Source of the DNA: Panulirus ornatus
Taxonomy: Eukaryota; Arthropoda; Malacostraca; Decapoda; Palinuridae
Reading direction: 5' to 3'
DNA: 64,000 nt
NCBI RefSeq assembly: GCF_036320965.1
Contig: NC_092250.1
Coordinates: 18,578,117-18,642,116 of the forward strand
Part shown: positions 1 through 10,751 of the stretch, in pieces
Layout of the letters: each line of letters begins with the position of its first letter
Position numbering within the stretch: position 1 is the first letter of the stretch
The notes under the pieces: model-generated
Database searches by the model: none
What the model was told of the DNA's origin: nothing
The model's input: only the letters and a program-made list of their open reading frames with translations
Program-made: the position numbers and the translations under genes

Positions 1-238
1 ACCGACAGTTCGTTAGGAGTCGTGGAAGTAAGTGCCTGCAAGTTTGGTTTGTCATGCATTAGATGCAGATTTATTAATTTATTTATGTGATACAGCTGTA
101 TCGACTAGGTGGTATTGACACGTGGTCGAGGAGGGGGTTGCTCGCCAACAGCCACTGTGTCTTGTGAAAGCGCTGAGGTGCAAGGTGAGGTAGGGAGACA
201 GTCGGGGAGGAAGGCTGCAGGGGATGTATCACTGCAGG

Positions 239-335
239 TGTGTCTGTGTGTGTGTGGTTGTGTGAGGGGTGTATGTCTATGTCAAAGTGTGTGGATGAGT
301 GAAGGATGTGTGTGTGTGTGTGTGTGTGTATATAT
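239..335. repeat. TG-rich stretch with short (GT)n
   Basis: An imperfect TG-rich run ending in a pure GT stretch of about 22 bases followed by TATATA. The flanks (1-780) are G/T-rich on the plus strand and show no recognisable gene. Confidence 0.8.
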
Positions 336-779
336 AGATGAGTCAGGGGTGCATGTGTAAATATATGGTGGAGGAGGAGGAGGAAGGGTGAGTTTGAATG
401 AGTGTATGGATGAAGTGTGAATGTATGATTGAGACTACTTGGTTTAGATTTGCTTGAGTATGAGTGTACGAGGGACTCAGACACTGATTGGTAGATAAAA
501 CTGAAGCAAGAGGAGAGGGAGGCACCCAGCTGCTGGAACACACTCACTGTCATGCCCTGGAACGCTTACCTCTGGACAAACACATCTCATGTGTGTCTGA
601 TGAGTGGCTTAGGATAACTAGAGGTGGTCGTATACCACACGGTGGAAAAGCTGCAGGTTATATATATATATATATATACAAGGAACAGGAAAACATGTAT
701 AGGGAGAGGAGTCCATAGATTTTAATTTTGTAGAGTTGGCAGCGAGAGAAAGTGCGTTTGTGTGTAACGTACGACAAGG

Positions 780-1435
780 TACTAAGTCAGCACGTAATCT
801 ATACTACATAGAGAGAGAGAGAGGGGGGGGGGGGGGTGATGATTGTCGCACGTCAGGGATTCGAGCAGTGTTCTGGTGACAAGAAGTGACGGTTGCCAGT
901 GGTGCGTGTGTGGGTCCCAGAGCAGCGAGGCATAAAGTAGTGAATTTCGTCAGAGCGTCGACTGTGCGAGGTGGGTCGCCAACCTTGGACTGGATTTGGT
1001 TAAGGAGGGTTAAAGGGAACTCTCGAGTCCACGAGCGCCACCAGTGAAGGGAACAGTAACCCTTGTGAGGAGGGGGAGGCAGGTCCTCTCAAGGGGAGGG
1101 CAAGCATGAGGAATTGAGGAAGCGACTCCCTTGGGAGAAAATAAGATTGGGTTGTCAGAGGCATTTGTGTTTGTGAAGGGAGGCTTAGGTATAGGAGAGG
1201 TGGATTAGATGATTGTGTGGGTGAGATGAATGTGTGTGTGAGGTGGATTGGGTATTGGGATAGACTGTGGATGTGTGATTGTGATTAGATGATCCAGTTA
1301 CCAGAATTGTGTGAGAGTGATTGGATGATTGTACGGGTGAGTTGCAAGGAATGTGGATATCAGGGGAAGATTAGGTGATTATAGGACTTAAGACAAGATA
1401 TTTCGGCTCCCTTTGACCGGTTTAGACATTCTGAG
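780..1435. other. No gene seen; purine-rich unique DNA
   Basis: A short GA run and a G homopolymer (about 807-836) are followed by G/A-rich unique sequence with degenerate repeats of the form GATTGTGTGGGTGAG (1200-1335). No reading frame, RNA gene or element end could be supported here. Confidence 0.6.
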
Positions 1436-1500
1436 TCGTAATTGCTCAGCGGTTATAGTCCCTTCGAGGACGACCTTGTGTCGGTTCGAGTACTGTGTGT
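1436..1500 (+). mobile_element. tRNA-like head, possible SINE fragment
   Basis: TGCTCAGCGGT at 1443-1453 resembles an RNA polymerase III A box and GGTTCGAGTAC at 1483-1493 resembles a B box. Their spacing is about 30 bases between the boxes, as in a tRNA. The T-stem does not pair and no acceptor stem can be drawn, so this is not a working tRNA gene. A decayed tRNA-derived SINE head is the likeliest reading. No tail or target-site duplication was identified. Confidence 0.4.
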
Positions 1501-1599
1501 GATGTTCACTGGTCCTCGAAGCGATGCAGCTGTCTCGTTCTGACTCTGGAGTCTTTGTTGTCCAAGATGGCCACCAGATGCTTGGCTGACATCATGGTG

Positions 1600-1965
1600 A
1601 GGCTGCCACCCTCCCGCACACTGCCTCCCCCTCTTGTCTCCCCCTCCTGTCTCCCTCAGCACTCATCGCACCCCAGCCCGCGGGGCAGGATCTCATCACC
1701 CTGGGTCAGATCTATCCCTAGGGGCCTCCCCAGCTTTCAGGAGCTCGCCTCTGCTCTCCCTCCCGTAGCTGGAACTGTCATCCTGCTCCTCTCCAGTTTG
1801 TGGCAGGATCTATTTCGAGGAACCCCCAAGCTTGTAGGATGATCCCCCCACCCCCATCTCTGCTGCCCCAGGGTGGATCTGTCCCCAGGAGCCTCACCAG
1901 CATGTAGTCGCTATCTCCTCCAGCTCCCCCAGGCTGGATCTGTCCCCTGGAGGCGCCTCAGCAAC
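1600..1965. repeat. Degenerate ~75-bp C-rich tandem repeat
   Basis: The phrase CTGGATCTGTCCCC...GGAGCCTC recurs about four times in diverged form (near 1700, 1800, 1870 and 1930). Units differ by many substitutions and indels, which suggests an old array. Confidence 0.45.
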
Positions 1966-2229
1966 AGATAGGGCCGGCAGGAAATGCTTGCCAACACAGA
2001 GGACCTCTGTGCCACCACCAGTCCTTGCAACATAAAAATACCAACTTAGAATTGCTAATAATGGCCTTCCTAACGCTCTCGGACGAACACACAAGATGCG
2101 GGGAAATTAAAAGATTTTTGTCTCGTCTGAGCGAATTGCATTTGGTGTCTGGCGTTTTTGGTTAGATGAAGGATTGTGAATATTTAATTGCACTCTGCTA
2201 TTATGATATCTTGGCCTCATGAACAGGTG

Positions 2230-2496
2230 CTCAAAACACGCCTCTTTATTTTTCAAGCTCTTCAGATCCGCCTCCTAAGATCTTATTCCTCACCTTCAAG
2301 ATCTGTTACGACGCGAGCAAAACTGCCATCATTTCCCACCTGTTACACCAGCCTTCAAAATTCGTACCTTAACCCTCCAAACCTGCCCCTCTCTCTTGTA
2401 CAGTCAGCCCTCCAACCTTGAGACTTTCCTTTCCTTCATCCCTGTAAGACTACCCTTCCCTTCCTTAGTAAGACTCAAACCCTCAAAACCTGTTAA

Positions 2497-2553
<57 letters not shown>
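2230..2553. repeat. Degenerate pyrimidine-rich stretch ending in (CA)n
   Basis: Loosely repeated CTTCAAAACCTG / CTCCAAACCTG phrases (2230-2490) run into a pure CA tract at 2498-2553. Open frames across the tract are only periodic dipeptides. Confidence 0.6.
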
Positions 2554-2555
<2 letters not shown>

Positions 2556-3230
2556 GGCGCTGCTGCTTGACCAGTGCCCCGCCGCGCTAGCCTGACCTCT
2601 CCAGTCAAGCTTGCTTGTAAGCCATTGGTCCCTGTATTCTGCTGGTAGTCTCCAACATGGATACCTCCAGAGCCACGGCATGTTAGCTCATCAAGCATGT
2701 GTACAAGGCAACTTGTCCGCCTTCGTACTTGAGCAAATTCAGGAGTGTGTGTCTACGCACCTTGCAATTTATTTATTTTTTTTTTTCATGATTCGACAGC
2801 AAATATTGATGAGGCTCGCGGAACGTGGATGCAGATCCTTCGAGTCGTTGATGATAATGGCCGGGACGATTGTGATATTTATTGCATTTATTGCACAGGT
2901 TTGTTGAAGTCTGCAGTTCCATGATTGGATCCGTTGCGTTAGTGTATTGTGTACCTTCAGAACTAGGAATTTTATTGGCGATACTTTGAATGCTAGAATT
3001 AAGCGAATGTTTTTTTGCGGGTGGGAGTAATAGGTTTAATATCGAATCCTTTTTCTCCGGCTTCATGAAGCATTGTTACAACTGGACTTAATTCGAGATC
3101 GCAGGGTACCGGAGCCTCGAGCAGCTGCATCATTGGTTCTGCTTCGCTGGTTTTAAGGCTTCTTACCCTCAAGCCTATCGTAGCGGCTGGTATGCTGCCG
3201 TTGCCCACTGATGTTCATCAGGAATGAGGC

Positions 3231-3478
3231 CTTCCAACACAACCGTTCTTTAAGGGTCTTCCTTCCAACACAACCGTTCTTTAAGGGTCTTCCTTCCAAC
3301 ACAACCGTTCTTTAAGGGTCTTCCTTCCAACACAACCGTTCTTTAAGGGTCTTCCTTCCAACACAACCGTTCTTTAAGGGTCTTCCTTCCAACACAACCG
3401 TTCTTTAAGGGTCTTCCTTCCAACACAACCGTTCTTTAAGGGTCTTCCTTCCAACACAACCGTTCTTTAAGGGTCTTC
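3231..3478. repeat. Perfect 31-bp tandem repeat, 8 copies
   Basis: A 31-bp unit that contains CAACACAACCGTTCTTTAAG is repeated eight times. I see no difference between copies. Such identity means a recent expansion, strong homogenisation, or an assembly artefact. The unit is not a multiple of three and no frame stays open through it. Confidence 0.95.
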
Positions 3479-3627
3479 GTGAACTGGCACAAGTCTTTGT
3501 TGAATCTCATCATTTCTCATGGGTTCAAGTTCCTTTAGCTTCGTAACGAAGTTTACATGTACGGGAGACTTCATTGGTTGTCTCAGTGTAAATATATGTA
3601 TATTATCATCATCTGCAGTTGTGGGAT

Positions 3628-3629
<2 letters not shown>

Positions 3630-3678
<49 letters not shown>
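3630..3678. repeat. (CT)n microsatellite
   Basis: Pure CT run of about 48 bases lying between the 31-bp and 21-bp arrays. Confidence 0.95.
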
Positions 3679-3681
<3 letters not shown>

Positions 3682-3790
3682 GGAACGGTCTTTGTCCCTT
3701 TGTTTTAATAAGAAATTGATTCATGAAAAGTATGGAGCCAAATGCGGGCTTCCCAAAAGGATAAAGTCATCTGGTAATTGAAGCTATGTG

Positions 3791-4217
3791 TTCTTCTGTG
3801 GCTCAGCCTCGTTCCTCCGTGGCTCAGCCTCATTCTTCTGTGGCTCAGCCACGTTATCCTGTGGCTCAGCCACGTTCTTCTATGCCTTAGCCTCGTTCTT
3901 CTGTGGCTCAGCCACGTTCCTCTGTGGCTCAGCCTCATTCTTCTGTGGCTCAGCTACGTTCTTCTGTGGCTCAGCCACGTTCTTCTGTGGCTCAGCCTCA
4001 TTCTCCCGTGCCTCAACCACGTTCTTCTGTGGCTCAGCCTCGTTCTTCTGTGGCTCAGCCACGTTATCCTGTGCCTCAGCCACGTTCTTCTATGCCTTAG
4101 CCTCGTTCTTCTGTGGCTCAGCCACGTTCCTCTGTGGTTCAGCCTCATTCTTCTGTGGCTCAGCCACGTTCTTCAGTGGCTCAACCACGTTCTTCTGTGT
4201 CTCAGCCTCGTTCTTCG
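3791..4217. repeat. 21-bp tandem repeat, about 20 copies
   Basis: The unit contains GTGGCTCAGCCACGTTCTT. Copies vary mainly at C/T and A/C positions, including CCTCG versus CCACG and GTGGCT versus GTGCCT. The period is a multiple of three, so several frames on both strands stay open for about 150 codons. The variants change amino acids freely, so these frames are by-products. The unit itself is partly palindromic (GTGGCTCAGCCAC). Confidence 0.93.
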
Positions 4218-4404
4218 GAAATGATTTGTGAGGCGACCGTGAAATCGTCGACCCACCTCTTCATTATACGTTGTAGTTGAGGTGATTCCATTACTATATC
4301 ACATTTGGCCTCGGCAGGGTCTGTATACTGACAACAGCGCCTGTCCACATGTACAAAGGTCTGAAAGCTGTTGTGAGAAGAAGGATCTTTTGGTTTTGAC
4401 TCCT

Positions 4405-4535
4405 TCAACATGACGGTACGACCCTTGGGGTATAAGGGATCATTTCAGGGGCCAAGCCATCACAGTGAAGGATCGCACCTTCGTGCTCAAGACTCGGACC
4501 GTCGTGCTCAGAGATCTTGCCCATTGTGCTCGAAG
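4405..4535. mobile_element. Palindromic 21-bp-unit element, short copy
   Basis: One left unit (TGACGGTACGACCCTTGG, about 4410) is followed by a decayed core (GGGATCATTTCAGGGGCCAAGCCATC). Right-hand inverted units follow (GGATCGCACCTTCGTGCTC, then CGGACCGTCGTGCTC). The order left unit, core, reversed units matches the fuller copies at 41.9, 59.3 and 61.9 kb. Confidence 0.55.
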
Positions 4536-4834
4536 AGCGAAGAAGCGGAGTTGAAAAGGTTCTTTGGCTATTTTGTTGTTGGTCACCTTTTCAAGAATGC
4601 TTTTATTTATTGATTACTTGTCGTGTCTTCAATGCTTGTGGTGTTCGTACCATTGTTTTTGTAGTTCGCATTGTTGGTGTACAGTTCTTGGGAGTCATGT
4701 CTGCTGTCTCAGTGGTGCAGTGGACTTGAAATATATTTTCTGGTTCGCCAGAAAGCTCCTGAGGTTGGGAACTCCTCCTTTAGAGGGTTAGGTGCTTCTG
4801 AAGAGTCTCAAATACAACTTTTTGTTTTGCACTG

Positions 4835-4836
<2 letters not shown>

Positions 4837-4873
<37 letters not shown>
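4837..4873. repeat. (GT)n microsatellite
   Basis: About 18 GT units, directly followed by GAGGGGCTGG. Confidence 0.95.
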
Positions 4874-4876
<3 letters not shown>

Positions 4877-5143
4877 GGCTGGCATTCTGCGAGTGTGGTC
4901 TCTGCGTGGAACACTTGGGCACGCTACACTAACCTTTTTCAAAGGTCGCGGGGCAAGAAGCATGGGAAGGTGTGTGGGTCTCGACGACGCGTCGTGCCGG
5001 TCCACCACCGAAGGACGAACCGTTCAACGAGGAACTTCCCTCCGGCACGGGTGGTCTGAAGAACGTGTGTACGTTGAACGAACAATGGTGGACCATTACG
5101 TCCAGAGATTATCACTAATTTTTCTTTCTTTTTTTAATCTCAG

Positions 5144-5221
5144 GCACTTGAAAAGACATTGGCTCTTTCTGTTTCATTTGATTAAGGCAGTACCCAGTTC
5201 CTCGTGGACGTCCGACTGCAG
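5144..5221 (+). other. Candidate 78-nt internal exon
   Basis: A long pyrimidine tract (5119-5140, TTTTTCTTTCTT and on) ends in AATCTCAG at 5136-5143, a good 3' splice site. At 5216-5227 CTGCAG is followed by GTATGT, a good 5' splice site. The 78 nt between have stops in two frames. One frame stays open, starting after the first base (HLKRHWLF... to ...WTSDC). I do not recognise the peptide. Strong signals at both ends with one open frame are suggestive, but such pairs also occur by chance in 64 kb. Confidence 0.28.
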
Positions 5222-5589
5222 GTATGTTTCCAGTTGGAAGAGGAGGAGGATGTTGTCCGTGGCTGGAAATGATACGGGAGTAGACGGACATGCAGTGATG
5301 CGTGTAGCTCTTTTTGGGTAGAGGAGGAGGAGGAGGAGGAGGAGAGACGGGGGGTTGATAGTCCATTATTCATGTCCCTCGTGATTTATCGTCGGTGTTT
5401 GTGTGTTCCGGATGGATGAGACGCAGGAACGTAAAACTGTTCCTTATGCTGTGAAATACTCAGGAGTGGCTGGTGGTTTCTCTGGCCCAGCCATGGTTAC
5501 GTAGTGTTGTTTGTTTCCCCAAGTCAGCCAGACGGACCCTCATTTGTCTCTCTGGTCGTCGATGTATTGTGATGCACCGCTGGGTCACC

Positions 5590-5715
5590 CGGGGTCCAGG
5601 CCCGCCTGGGTTCGAATGCTGGCCGAGGCAGTTGTTGGTCCACAGTCCACACAGCTGTCCATCCTCCTCTCTGGGCTGGTCAGTTGCTGGTGCTGTCTCA
5701 GATGACATTAAAGAT
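5590..5715 (+). mobile_element. tRNA-derived SINE fragment (B box)
   Basis: GGTTCGAATGC at 5609-5619 matches a polymerase III B box. The following bases (GAGGCAGTTG, TTGGTCCACAGTCCACACAG, CTGTCCATCCTCC) match the second copy at 22867-22938 over about 70 bases. No A box is seen at tRNA spacing, so the 5' part is lost or diverged. Confidence 0.5.
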
Positions 5716-6583
5716 TAATACTTGCCTCCACCTTCCTCTAGACATCTACTCTACCTTCATCCAATCTCTGAAATGCTTTGTCTGTGTAGAAGTAAACAAA
5801 TGAAGATATGTAAACCACGTGCAGCTGAATGAGGATTGAGTTCTCCAGCGGGATGAGTGTGTTGAATCCTCGTAGATTGGTTTGAGGTGTCTACACCCCA
5901 TTACAGGTCATACCTGAAGTGCTGGAGCTGAGCCGGAGGGAGATGGTGGTAGCCAGCCTGACCCACGTCAAGTAGACAAAGACAAAGATAAACTTACTTC
6001 GAGCATTTTCTTTTGGTCAGTTTTGACCAGTTTTCTTACGGGACAGTAATGCAGGCACGCCATTGTATTATTCTCTTGAGAATAAACTTTTGAAGTCTCA
6101 GTCCTCTTGTGGGATTATGTTTCTCACGTACGCATTTTGAGCGTATGTTTTTTTTAAGGGAGTAAATAATACGGGTGATAGACTTTTGCTGCGGGGTGAG
6201 GGGTGGAGATGAGGTGTCCGGTGTAAACATGGCTAGTCTTTGGTCAGAATTCCCCTTGACTGATACATGTAATGGCGTCGGGGATGTAGTGGAATCACGA
6301 AGACACATGATTGTTCTCCTTAAGGTCTCACATTATCTCTCCTCGTGTATGTGTTTCTCTGTTAACTGGCTCCAGACCGAGGCCTCCAGTTCTCGGTGCC
6401 TTCGTGTGGGTTCCATCTCCTTCTGGCGCCTTATCATCAGACGCCACGGTGGAGGGTTGCCGCTGGTGTTGATAATCCACCGTCGTAATTACACTCCCAG
6501 CTGTGAGGTTGGTGGTCTGTGCCCTGCGTTGTAGCCGTGAGGTTGATGAATACGACGTGGTGCGGCTGTGTGAGGTTGGCTAT
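5716..6583. other. No gene seen; unique DNA
   Basis: Mixed-composition sequence with no long frame, no tandem period and no element end that I can identify. Confidence 0.6.
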
Positions 6584-7146
6584 TGCGGCACAGATGTCAG
6601 GTCAGTCAGTGCGATGCGGCACAGATGTGGGGGTCAGTCAGTGCGATGCGGCACAGATGTGGGTTCAGTCAGTGCGATGCGGCACAGATGTGAGGTCAGT
6701 CAGTGCGATGTGGCACAGATGTGGGGGTCAGTTAGTGCGATGCGGCGCAGATGTGGGGGTCAGTCAGTGCGATGCGGCACAGATGTGGGGTCAGTCAATG
6801 CGATGCGGCACAGATGTGGGGTCAGTCAGTGCGATGCGGCACAGATGTGGGGTCAGTCAGTGCGATGCGGCACAGCCGTGGGGGTCAGTCAGTGCGATGC
6901 GGCACAGCCGTGGGGGTCAGTCACTGCGATGCGGCACAGCTGTGAGGTCAGTCAGTGCGATGCGGCACAGACGTGAGGTCAGTCAGTGCGATGCGGCAGA
7001 GCCGTGAGGTCAGTCAGTGCGATGCTACACAGCCGTGAGGTCAGTCAGTGCGATGCGGCACAGACGTGAGGTCAGTCACTGCGATGCGGCACAGATGTGG
7101 GGTCAGTCAGTGCGATGCGGCACAGATGTGGGGGTCAGTCAGAGCG
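6584..7146. repeat. ~30-bp tandem repeat, about 18 copies
   Basis: The unit reads GTCAGTCAGTGCGATGCGGC followed by ACAGATGTGGG, with G-run length and ATG/CCG variants. Periods of 30 and 31 are mixed, so frames shift between units and the apparent ORFs are mosaics. The last two units are the most diverged. Confidence 0.93.
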
Positions 7147-7366
7147 ACTGGGCGCTGCTGCTAACACAGAGAGCGTGGAATACGACCCTTTTATTGCAAA
7201 GATATGAATAATGGGGATATGCAAATGAGGAGCTCCTCAGCCCGTCGGGCGATGTGGAAGACGAAACGTAAGCCAGTTGTTGAGCGTTGTTGTTGTTATT
7301 GTTGTTGTTCTTGTTGTTCTTGTTTCTCGTGCACCCACTCCTTGTGGGATTTCAGTCTCTGCCTCC

Positions 7367-7371
<5 letters not shown>

Positions 7372-7452
<81 letters not shown>
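7372..7452. repeat. (CT)n microsatellite
   Basis: About 40 CT units ending in CTAG, preceded by a short (TTG)n region at 7282-7325. Confidence 0.95.
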
Positions 7453-7453
<1 letters not shown>

Positions 7454-7502
7454 GTCCCTGTTTAACCAAACTTGAGGCAGTTTCACAAGTGACAACGAAA
7501 TG

Positions 7503-7567
7503 CAAAAAAAAAAAAAAAAAAAAGAACGCCTGAAAACCTTTTTTTTTTTTTTTTCTTTTTCTTTTTT
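7503..7567. repeat. Poly-A then poly-T, 65 bp
   Basis: About 20 A residues, then 16 mixed bases (GAACGCCTGAAAACC), then about 25 mostly T residues. The arms could pair as a hairpin. Confidence 0.85.
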
Positions 7568-7719
7568 CCCCTCCCGACTGTTCCAGAGTCGGGTGGTCGG
7601 TCGGTCGGGCGGGCGGTCGGGAGGCAGACAGAACCAACCAGGGTTGTGTGATGTGTTTCACAGTTGAACACATCCTCGCAGTAATGGCCGTCCACCACAT
7701 TAAGACCCCCTTAAAGTAC

Positions 7720-7762
7720 TCCTCCTCCTCCTCCTCCTCCTCCTCCTCCTCCTCCTCCTCCT
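7720..7762. repeat. (CTC)n microsatellite
   Basis: About 14 CTC units; gives polySer/polyArg in translation and is not coding evidence. Confidence 0.95.
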
Positions 7763-7995
7763 CGTGTTCTGCGTATCACTGTTTATCTGGCGTCTTGCGT
7801 CATCGCTGTTCGCCGGCGTTAAGTCCCCCACAACCCAGCCATGAGTTTCAATTCTGGGCAATGTTGCCTTTATTAAGGGACAACCCCCACATTCCATTTT
7901 CTCGGTTTAGGTGGATTATCGGTAAAAATAGCCGGGTTTTTTCGCGTTGTTGACGATGTCTGGGGTTTATGTAGAGGGATTAGGTGCAAGCTATG

Positions 7996-7998
<3 letters not shown>

Positions 7999-8050
<52 letters not shown>
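7999..8050. repeat. (GT)n microsatellite
   Basis: About 26 GT units. Confidence 0.95.
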
Positions 8051-8051
<1 letters not shown>

Positions 8052-8149
8052 GGAAAAAGGGGTTCTTGTTGTATGTATGTTATGGAGTTGCGGGGTGTGT
8101 GTAGAGATGGCGGTATTTTATCTCGAGGCGTTTGTAGGCGACACCTCTT

Positions 8150-8154
<5 letters not shown>

Positions 8155-8219
<65 letters not shown>
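8155..8219. repeat. (GA)n microsatellite
   Basis: About 32 GA units, followed by ATGGCGGATC. A second short GA run lies at 8427-8442. Confidence 0.95.
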
Positions 8220-8223
<4 letters not shown>

Positions 8224-8545
8224 GCGGATCTGCCATATGCACCGACGGGGCATCGTAGTACATTCGTGGCGTCCCAACATCTCCTCCGCCCATCTTTTTT
8301 CTTATCGCACATTTTTCCCATCGCTCGTGTTGTTGTTCTCAGCGAACGTGAAGGCCGCCCCCTCCTAATGCGGTTTCCTGGTGGGGGGCTAAGGTCCATA
8401 TATCCACCGCTGCAGTGGGTCTCTCTGAGAGAGAGAGAGAGGAACATTCTTGTGAGTGTCTCCTTGCAAGATGACACCTCAAGATGGCCTCATTTCACTG
8501 TGCTTTATCTGTACGTGCATTTACTTGGGTTGAGTTTCATCAGGC

Positions 8546-8574
8546 GTGTGAGTGTGTGTGTGTGTGTGTGTGTG

Positions 8575-8631
<57 letters not shown>
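8546..8631. repeat. (GT)n microsatellite with GA interruptions
   Basis: About 86 bases of GT with two GAGTGT interruptions near 8573. Confidence 0.95.
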
Positions 8632-8632
<1 letters not shown>

Positions 8633-8768
8633 GTTGCCAGTCTTGATTCCCCCAGCAGGTCTTCACAGTCCTTGACACTTCCCTGATTCTCGTAACTCTA
8701 GCACCGTCTGCAAATATCATCTGGCGCGGTGCCACTCCATCAGGCGGCTCATTTTTATTGACCAAAAC

Positions 8769-8836
8769 AAAAAAAAAAAAAGGACAGAGAGTCCTTCGGA
8801 CGACCCCCCCCCCCCCCCCACACACACACACACACT
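8769..8836. repeat. A tract, C tract and (CA)n
   Basis: An A run (8769-8780), a C homopolymer of about 15 (8804-8819) and (CA)n (8820-8836). Homopolymer length is the part most likely to be misassembled. Confidence 0.85.
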
Positions 8837-9302
8837 GGTTTGGTTTGCTCAGTTTTGAAAAAAGGCTCAGTTTAACGCGTGTGTTTCCTTATGGTTCCAC
8901 CGAAGGATGGAACCACACCTGTTTGTGTATATTAACGAGGAAATTTAGATTTTTTTCTGCCACCTTTTTGTGATGGGGTTTGGCAGATGTGTGGTATTTC
9001 GCAGTCGTACACTCCACCCTCCCACCGCCTCATATGTAGCATGCGCTTTCGTCAAGAAAAGAGTTCAGGGGATCTTGTGTCTTGGCTCTGAATCCATGTT
9101 GCCTCTTGCGTAGATAGTTGGGTTGCCTTTCTAAGTGTCTAGTTATGTGTATTGCTTCCTGATTATATTTTCTGGTATTTTTATTTTTTTGAGACATTTG
9201 GCCACGATTGATACCTCCTGTCTTGATATGAATGCTCTCTGTCTCTCTCATCTCCGCTCCAGCCCATGATAGTAATATTTGCGATATTCATAGTTTGTGT
9301 AC
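8837..9302. other. No gene seen; unique DNA
   Basis: A/T-rich unique sequence with no supported gene, tandem period or element end. Confidence 0.55.
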
Positions 9303-9320
9303 GTGTGTGTGTGTGTGTGT

Positions 9321-9383
<63 letters not shown>
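9303..9383. repeat. Compound (GT)n(GA)n microsatellite
   Basis: GT run (9303-9321) joined through GAAA to a GA run (9323-9383). The same GT-then-GA order occurs at 52578-52684. Confidence 0.95.
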
Positions 9384-9387
<4 letters not shown>

Positions 9388-9544
9388 TAAACATGATAAT
9401 GTCGTTTTCCGTCTCACATTTGAAAGATAAACACTGAAGAAAGTACCGGGTCAGCGGGTGAAAGTCAACTGACGATGGAAGATCCCTCAGGCCTGGGAAG
9501 CGAGATAGTGCTTAAAATACTGGTTTTATCTGGACGTGAGTACT

Positions 9545-9613
<69 letters not shown>
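9545..9613. repeat. (GT)n microsatellite
   Basis: About 34 GT units followed by CGTCACAC. Confidence 0.95.
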
Positions 9614-9614
<1 letters not shown>

Positions 9615-10096
9615 GTCACACATGAAGCCAGAGAAAGTACCCACCACCAAAGAAGTAATGACCACCAGGTCTGCGCTGGCCGCGCCGGGTCTGGGGTAAT
9701 ACAGACATAATACATTAAGCTCCTGATCTGCATACGAAGGTTGTCCCGTGTTGGACCAGCAGCTCGTGCACAGCTGAGTAATAATCAGTATAGAAGCTGG
9801 GGTTGTTCAGGGTAATTGAGTAAATGCCTGGGGCCCAGGGTGTTTTAAACTTTGAATAGAATATATTTTCGCTGGTGGACCTCCTGAAGAAGGGGAAGAG
9901 AGAGAGATGAGCGTGTCTGTAGCGCACCGGGGCAGCACAGCTGTGTGCTTGATGTGCGGGAATATTAAGGTCGCAGCAGCTGTCAGACATTCTGATGTAA
10001 TGGTTGTTTGACGAAGGACTCTTGTTCACCGGCCACGGCTGTGAATGTAGTGAGACCAGCTTCCGATATTAATGGAAGGTATACGTGAGGGAAGGC

Positions 10097-10100
<4 letters not shown>

Positions 10101-10151
<51 letters not shown>
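10101..10151. repeat. (GT)n microsatellite
   Basis: About 25 GT units. The opposite-phase CA tract lies 150 bases on, at 10305-10343. Confidence 0.95.
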
Positions 10152-10152
<1 letters not shown>

Positions 10153-10303
10153 ACGTAAGATCCGCTCTGTTGTACCTGTATGGTGTACCAGAAGATGAAG
10201 AAGAGGAAGGAGTCATGAATAAGCTTAAACCTTCGTGAAAGGTGAAGAAAAATGAAGAAAAGTATCGAGAAGAAGCCAGACTGAAAGACCAGACGTGGAC
10301 GGG

Positions 10304-10304
<1 letters not shown>

Positions 10305-10343
<39 letters not shown>
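10305..10343. repeat. (CA)n microsatellite
   Basis: About 19 CA units ending at CGACGCG. Confidence 0.95.
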
Positions 10344-10345
<2 letters not shown>

Positions 10346-10378
10346 CGCGAACACAACGCAGAGTAAAATGAAGAATTC

Positions 10379-10498
10379 GGTGGGTGGGTGGGTGGGGAGG
10401 GGGAGCCAATGTGGCCGCTGTTAGAGATGTTACCAAGGCGTCCAGTAAGGCAAGGGGTGGGGGGAGGGGGGTGCTAGGAGAGGGGAGGGGGGTAGGGT
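10379..10498 (+). other. G-quadruplex-prone sequence
   Basis: GGG runs separated by single T at 10382-10403 (GGGTGGGTGGGTGGGGAGGG) form the short-loop pattern of very stable G-quadruplexes. A second block of five or more G runs follows at 10456-10497. Folding is inferred from the pattern. Confidence 0.6.
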
Positions 10499-10523
10499 TG
10501 CAGTGTGTGCATGGCGGTATATA

Positions 10524-10526
<3 letters not shown>

Positions 10527-10586
<60 letters not shown>
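10527..10586. repeat. (CT)n microsatellite
   Basis: About 28 CT units ending CTCCCTCAG, which doubles as a possible 3' splice site. Confidence 0.95.
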
Positions 10587-10590
<4 letters not shown>

Positions 10591-10591
<1 letters not shown>

Positions 10592-10751
10592 GAGGGTCAC
10601 ATTTGGTGTGTGGTGGCAACACACATGGTCGGGGGAGTGTTGGAAGGTTGGTGGACGCGTCTCTGACAACACTGCCACCACCAGTGACAGCATCTACCCC
10701 GGGCTGGATTTACCCGCCACGTTCCTTAATGGCCGGCCTCTGGCACGCTAA
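10591..10751 (+). other. Weak exon-like frame after a CT tract
   Basis: CT tract plus CCCTCAG (ending about 10590) precedes a frame open to the TAA at about 10749-10751. Its end (SDNTATTSDSIYPGL, then NGRPLAR) looks less biased than the surrounding microsatellite frames. It could be a terminal exon but has no recognised domain and could be chance. Confidence 0.12.

Noticed and set aside
1436..1500. A functional tRNA gene
   Set aside because: A and B boxes are present but the T stem, D stem and acceptor stem do not pair.
3788..4231. ~148-codon frames rich in Leu/Ser/Phe
   Set aside because: Generated by the 21-bp array; several frames on both strands are open at once.
6584..7146. CRISPR-like array of ~30-bp repeats
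   Set aside because: Units are contiguous with no unique spacers, and the genome is eukaryotic; the same applies to the 27.2 and 46.1 kb arrays.
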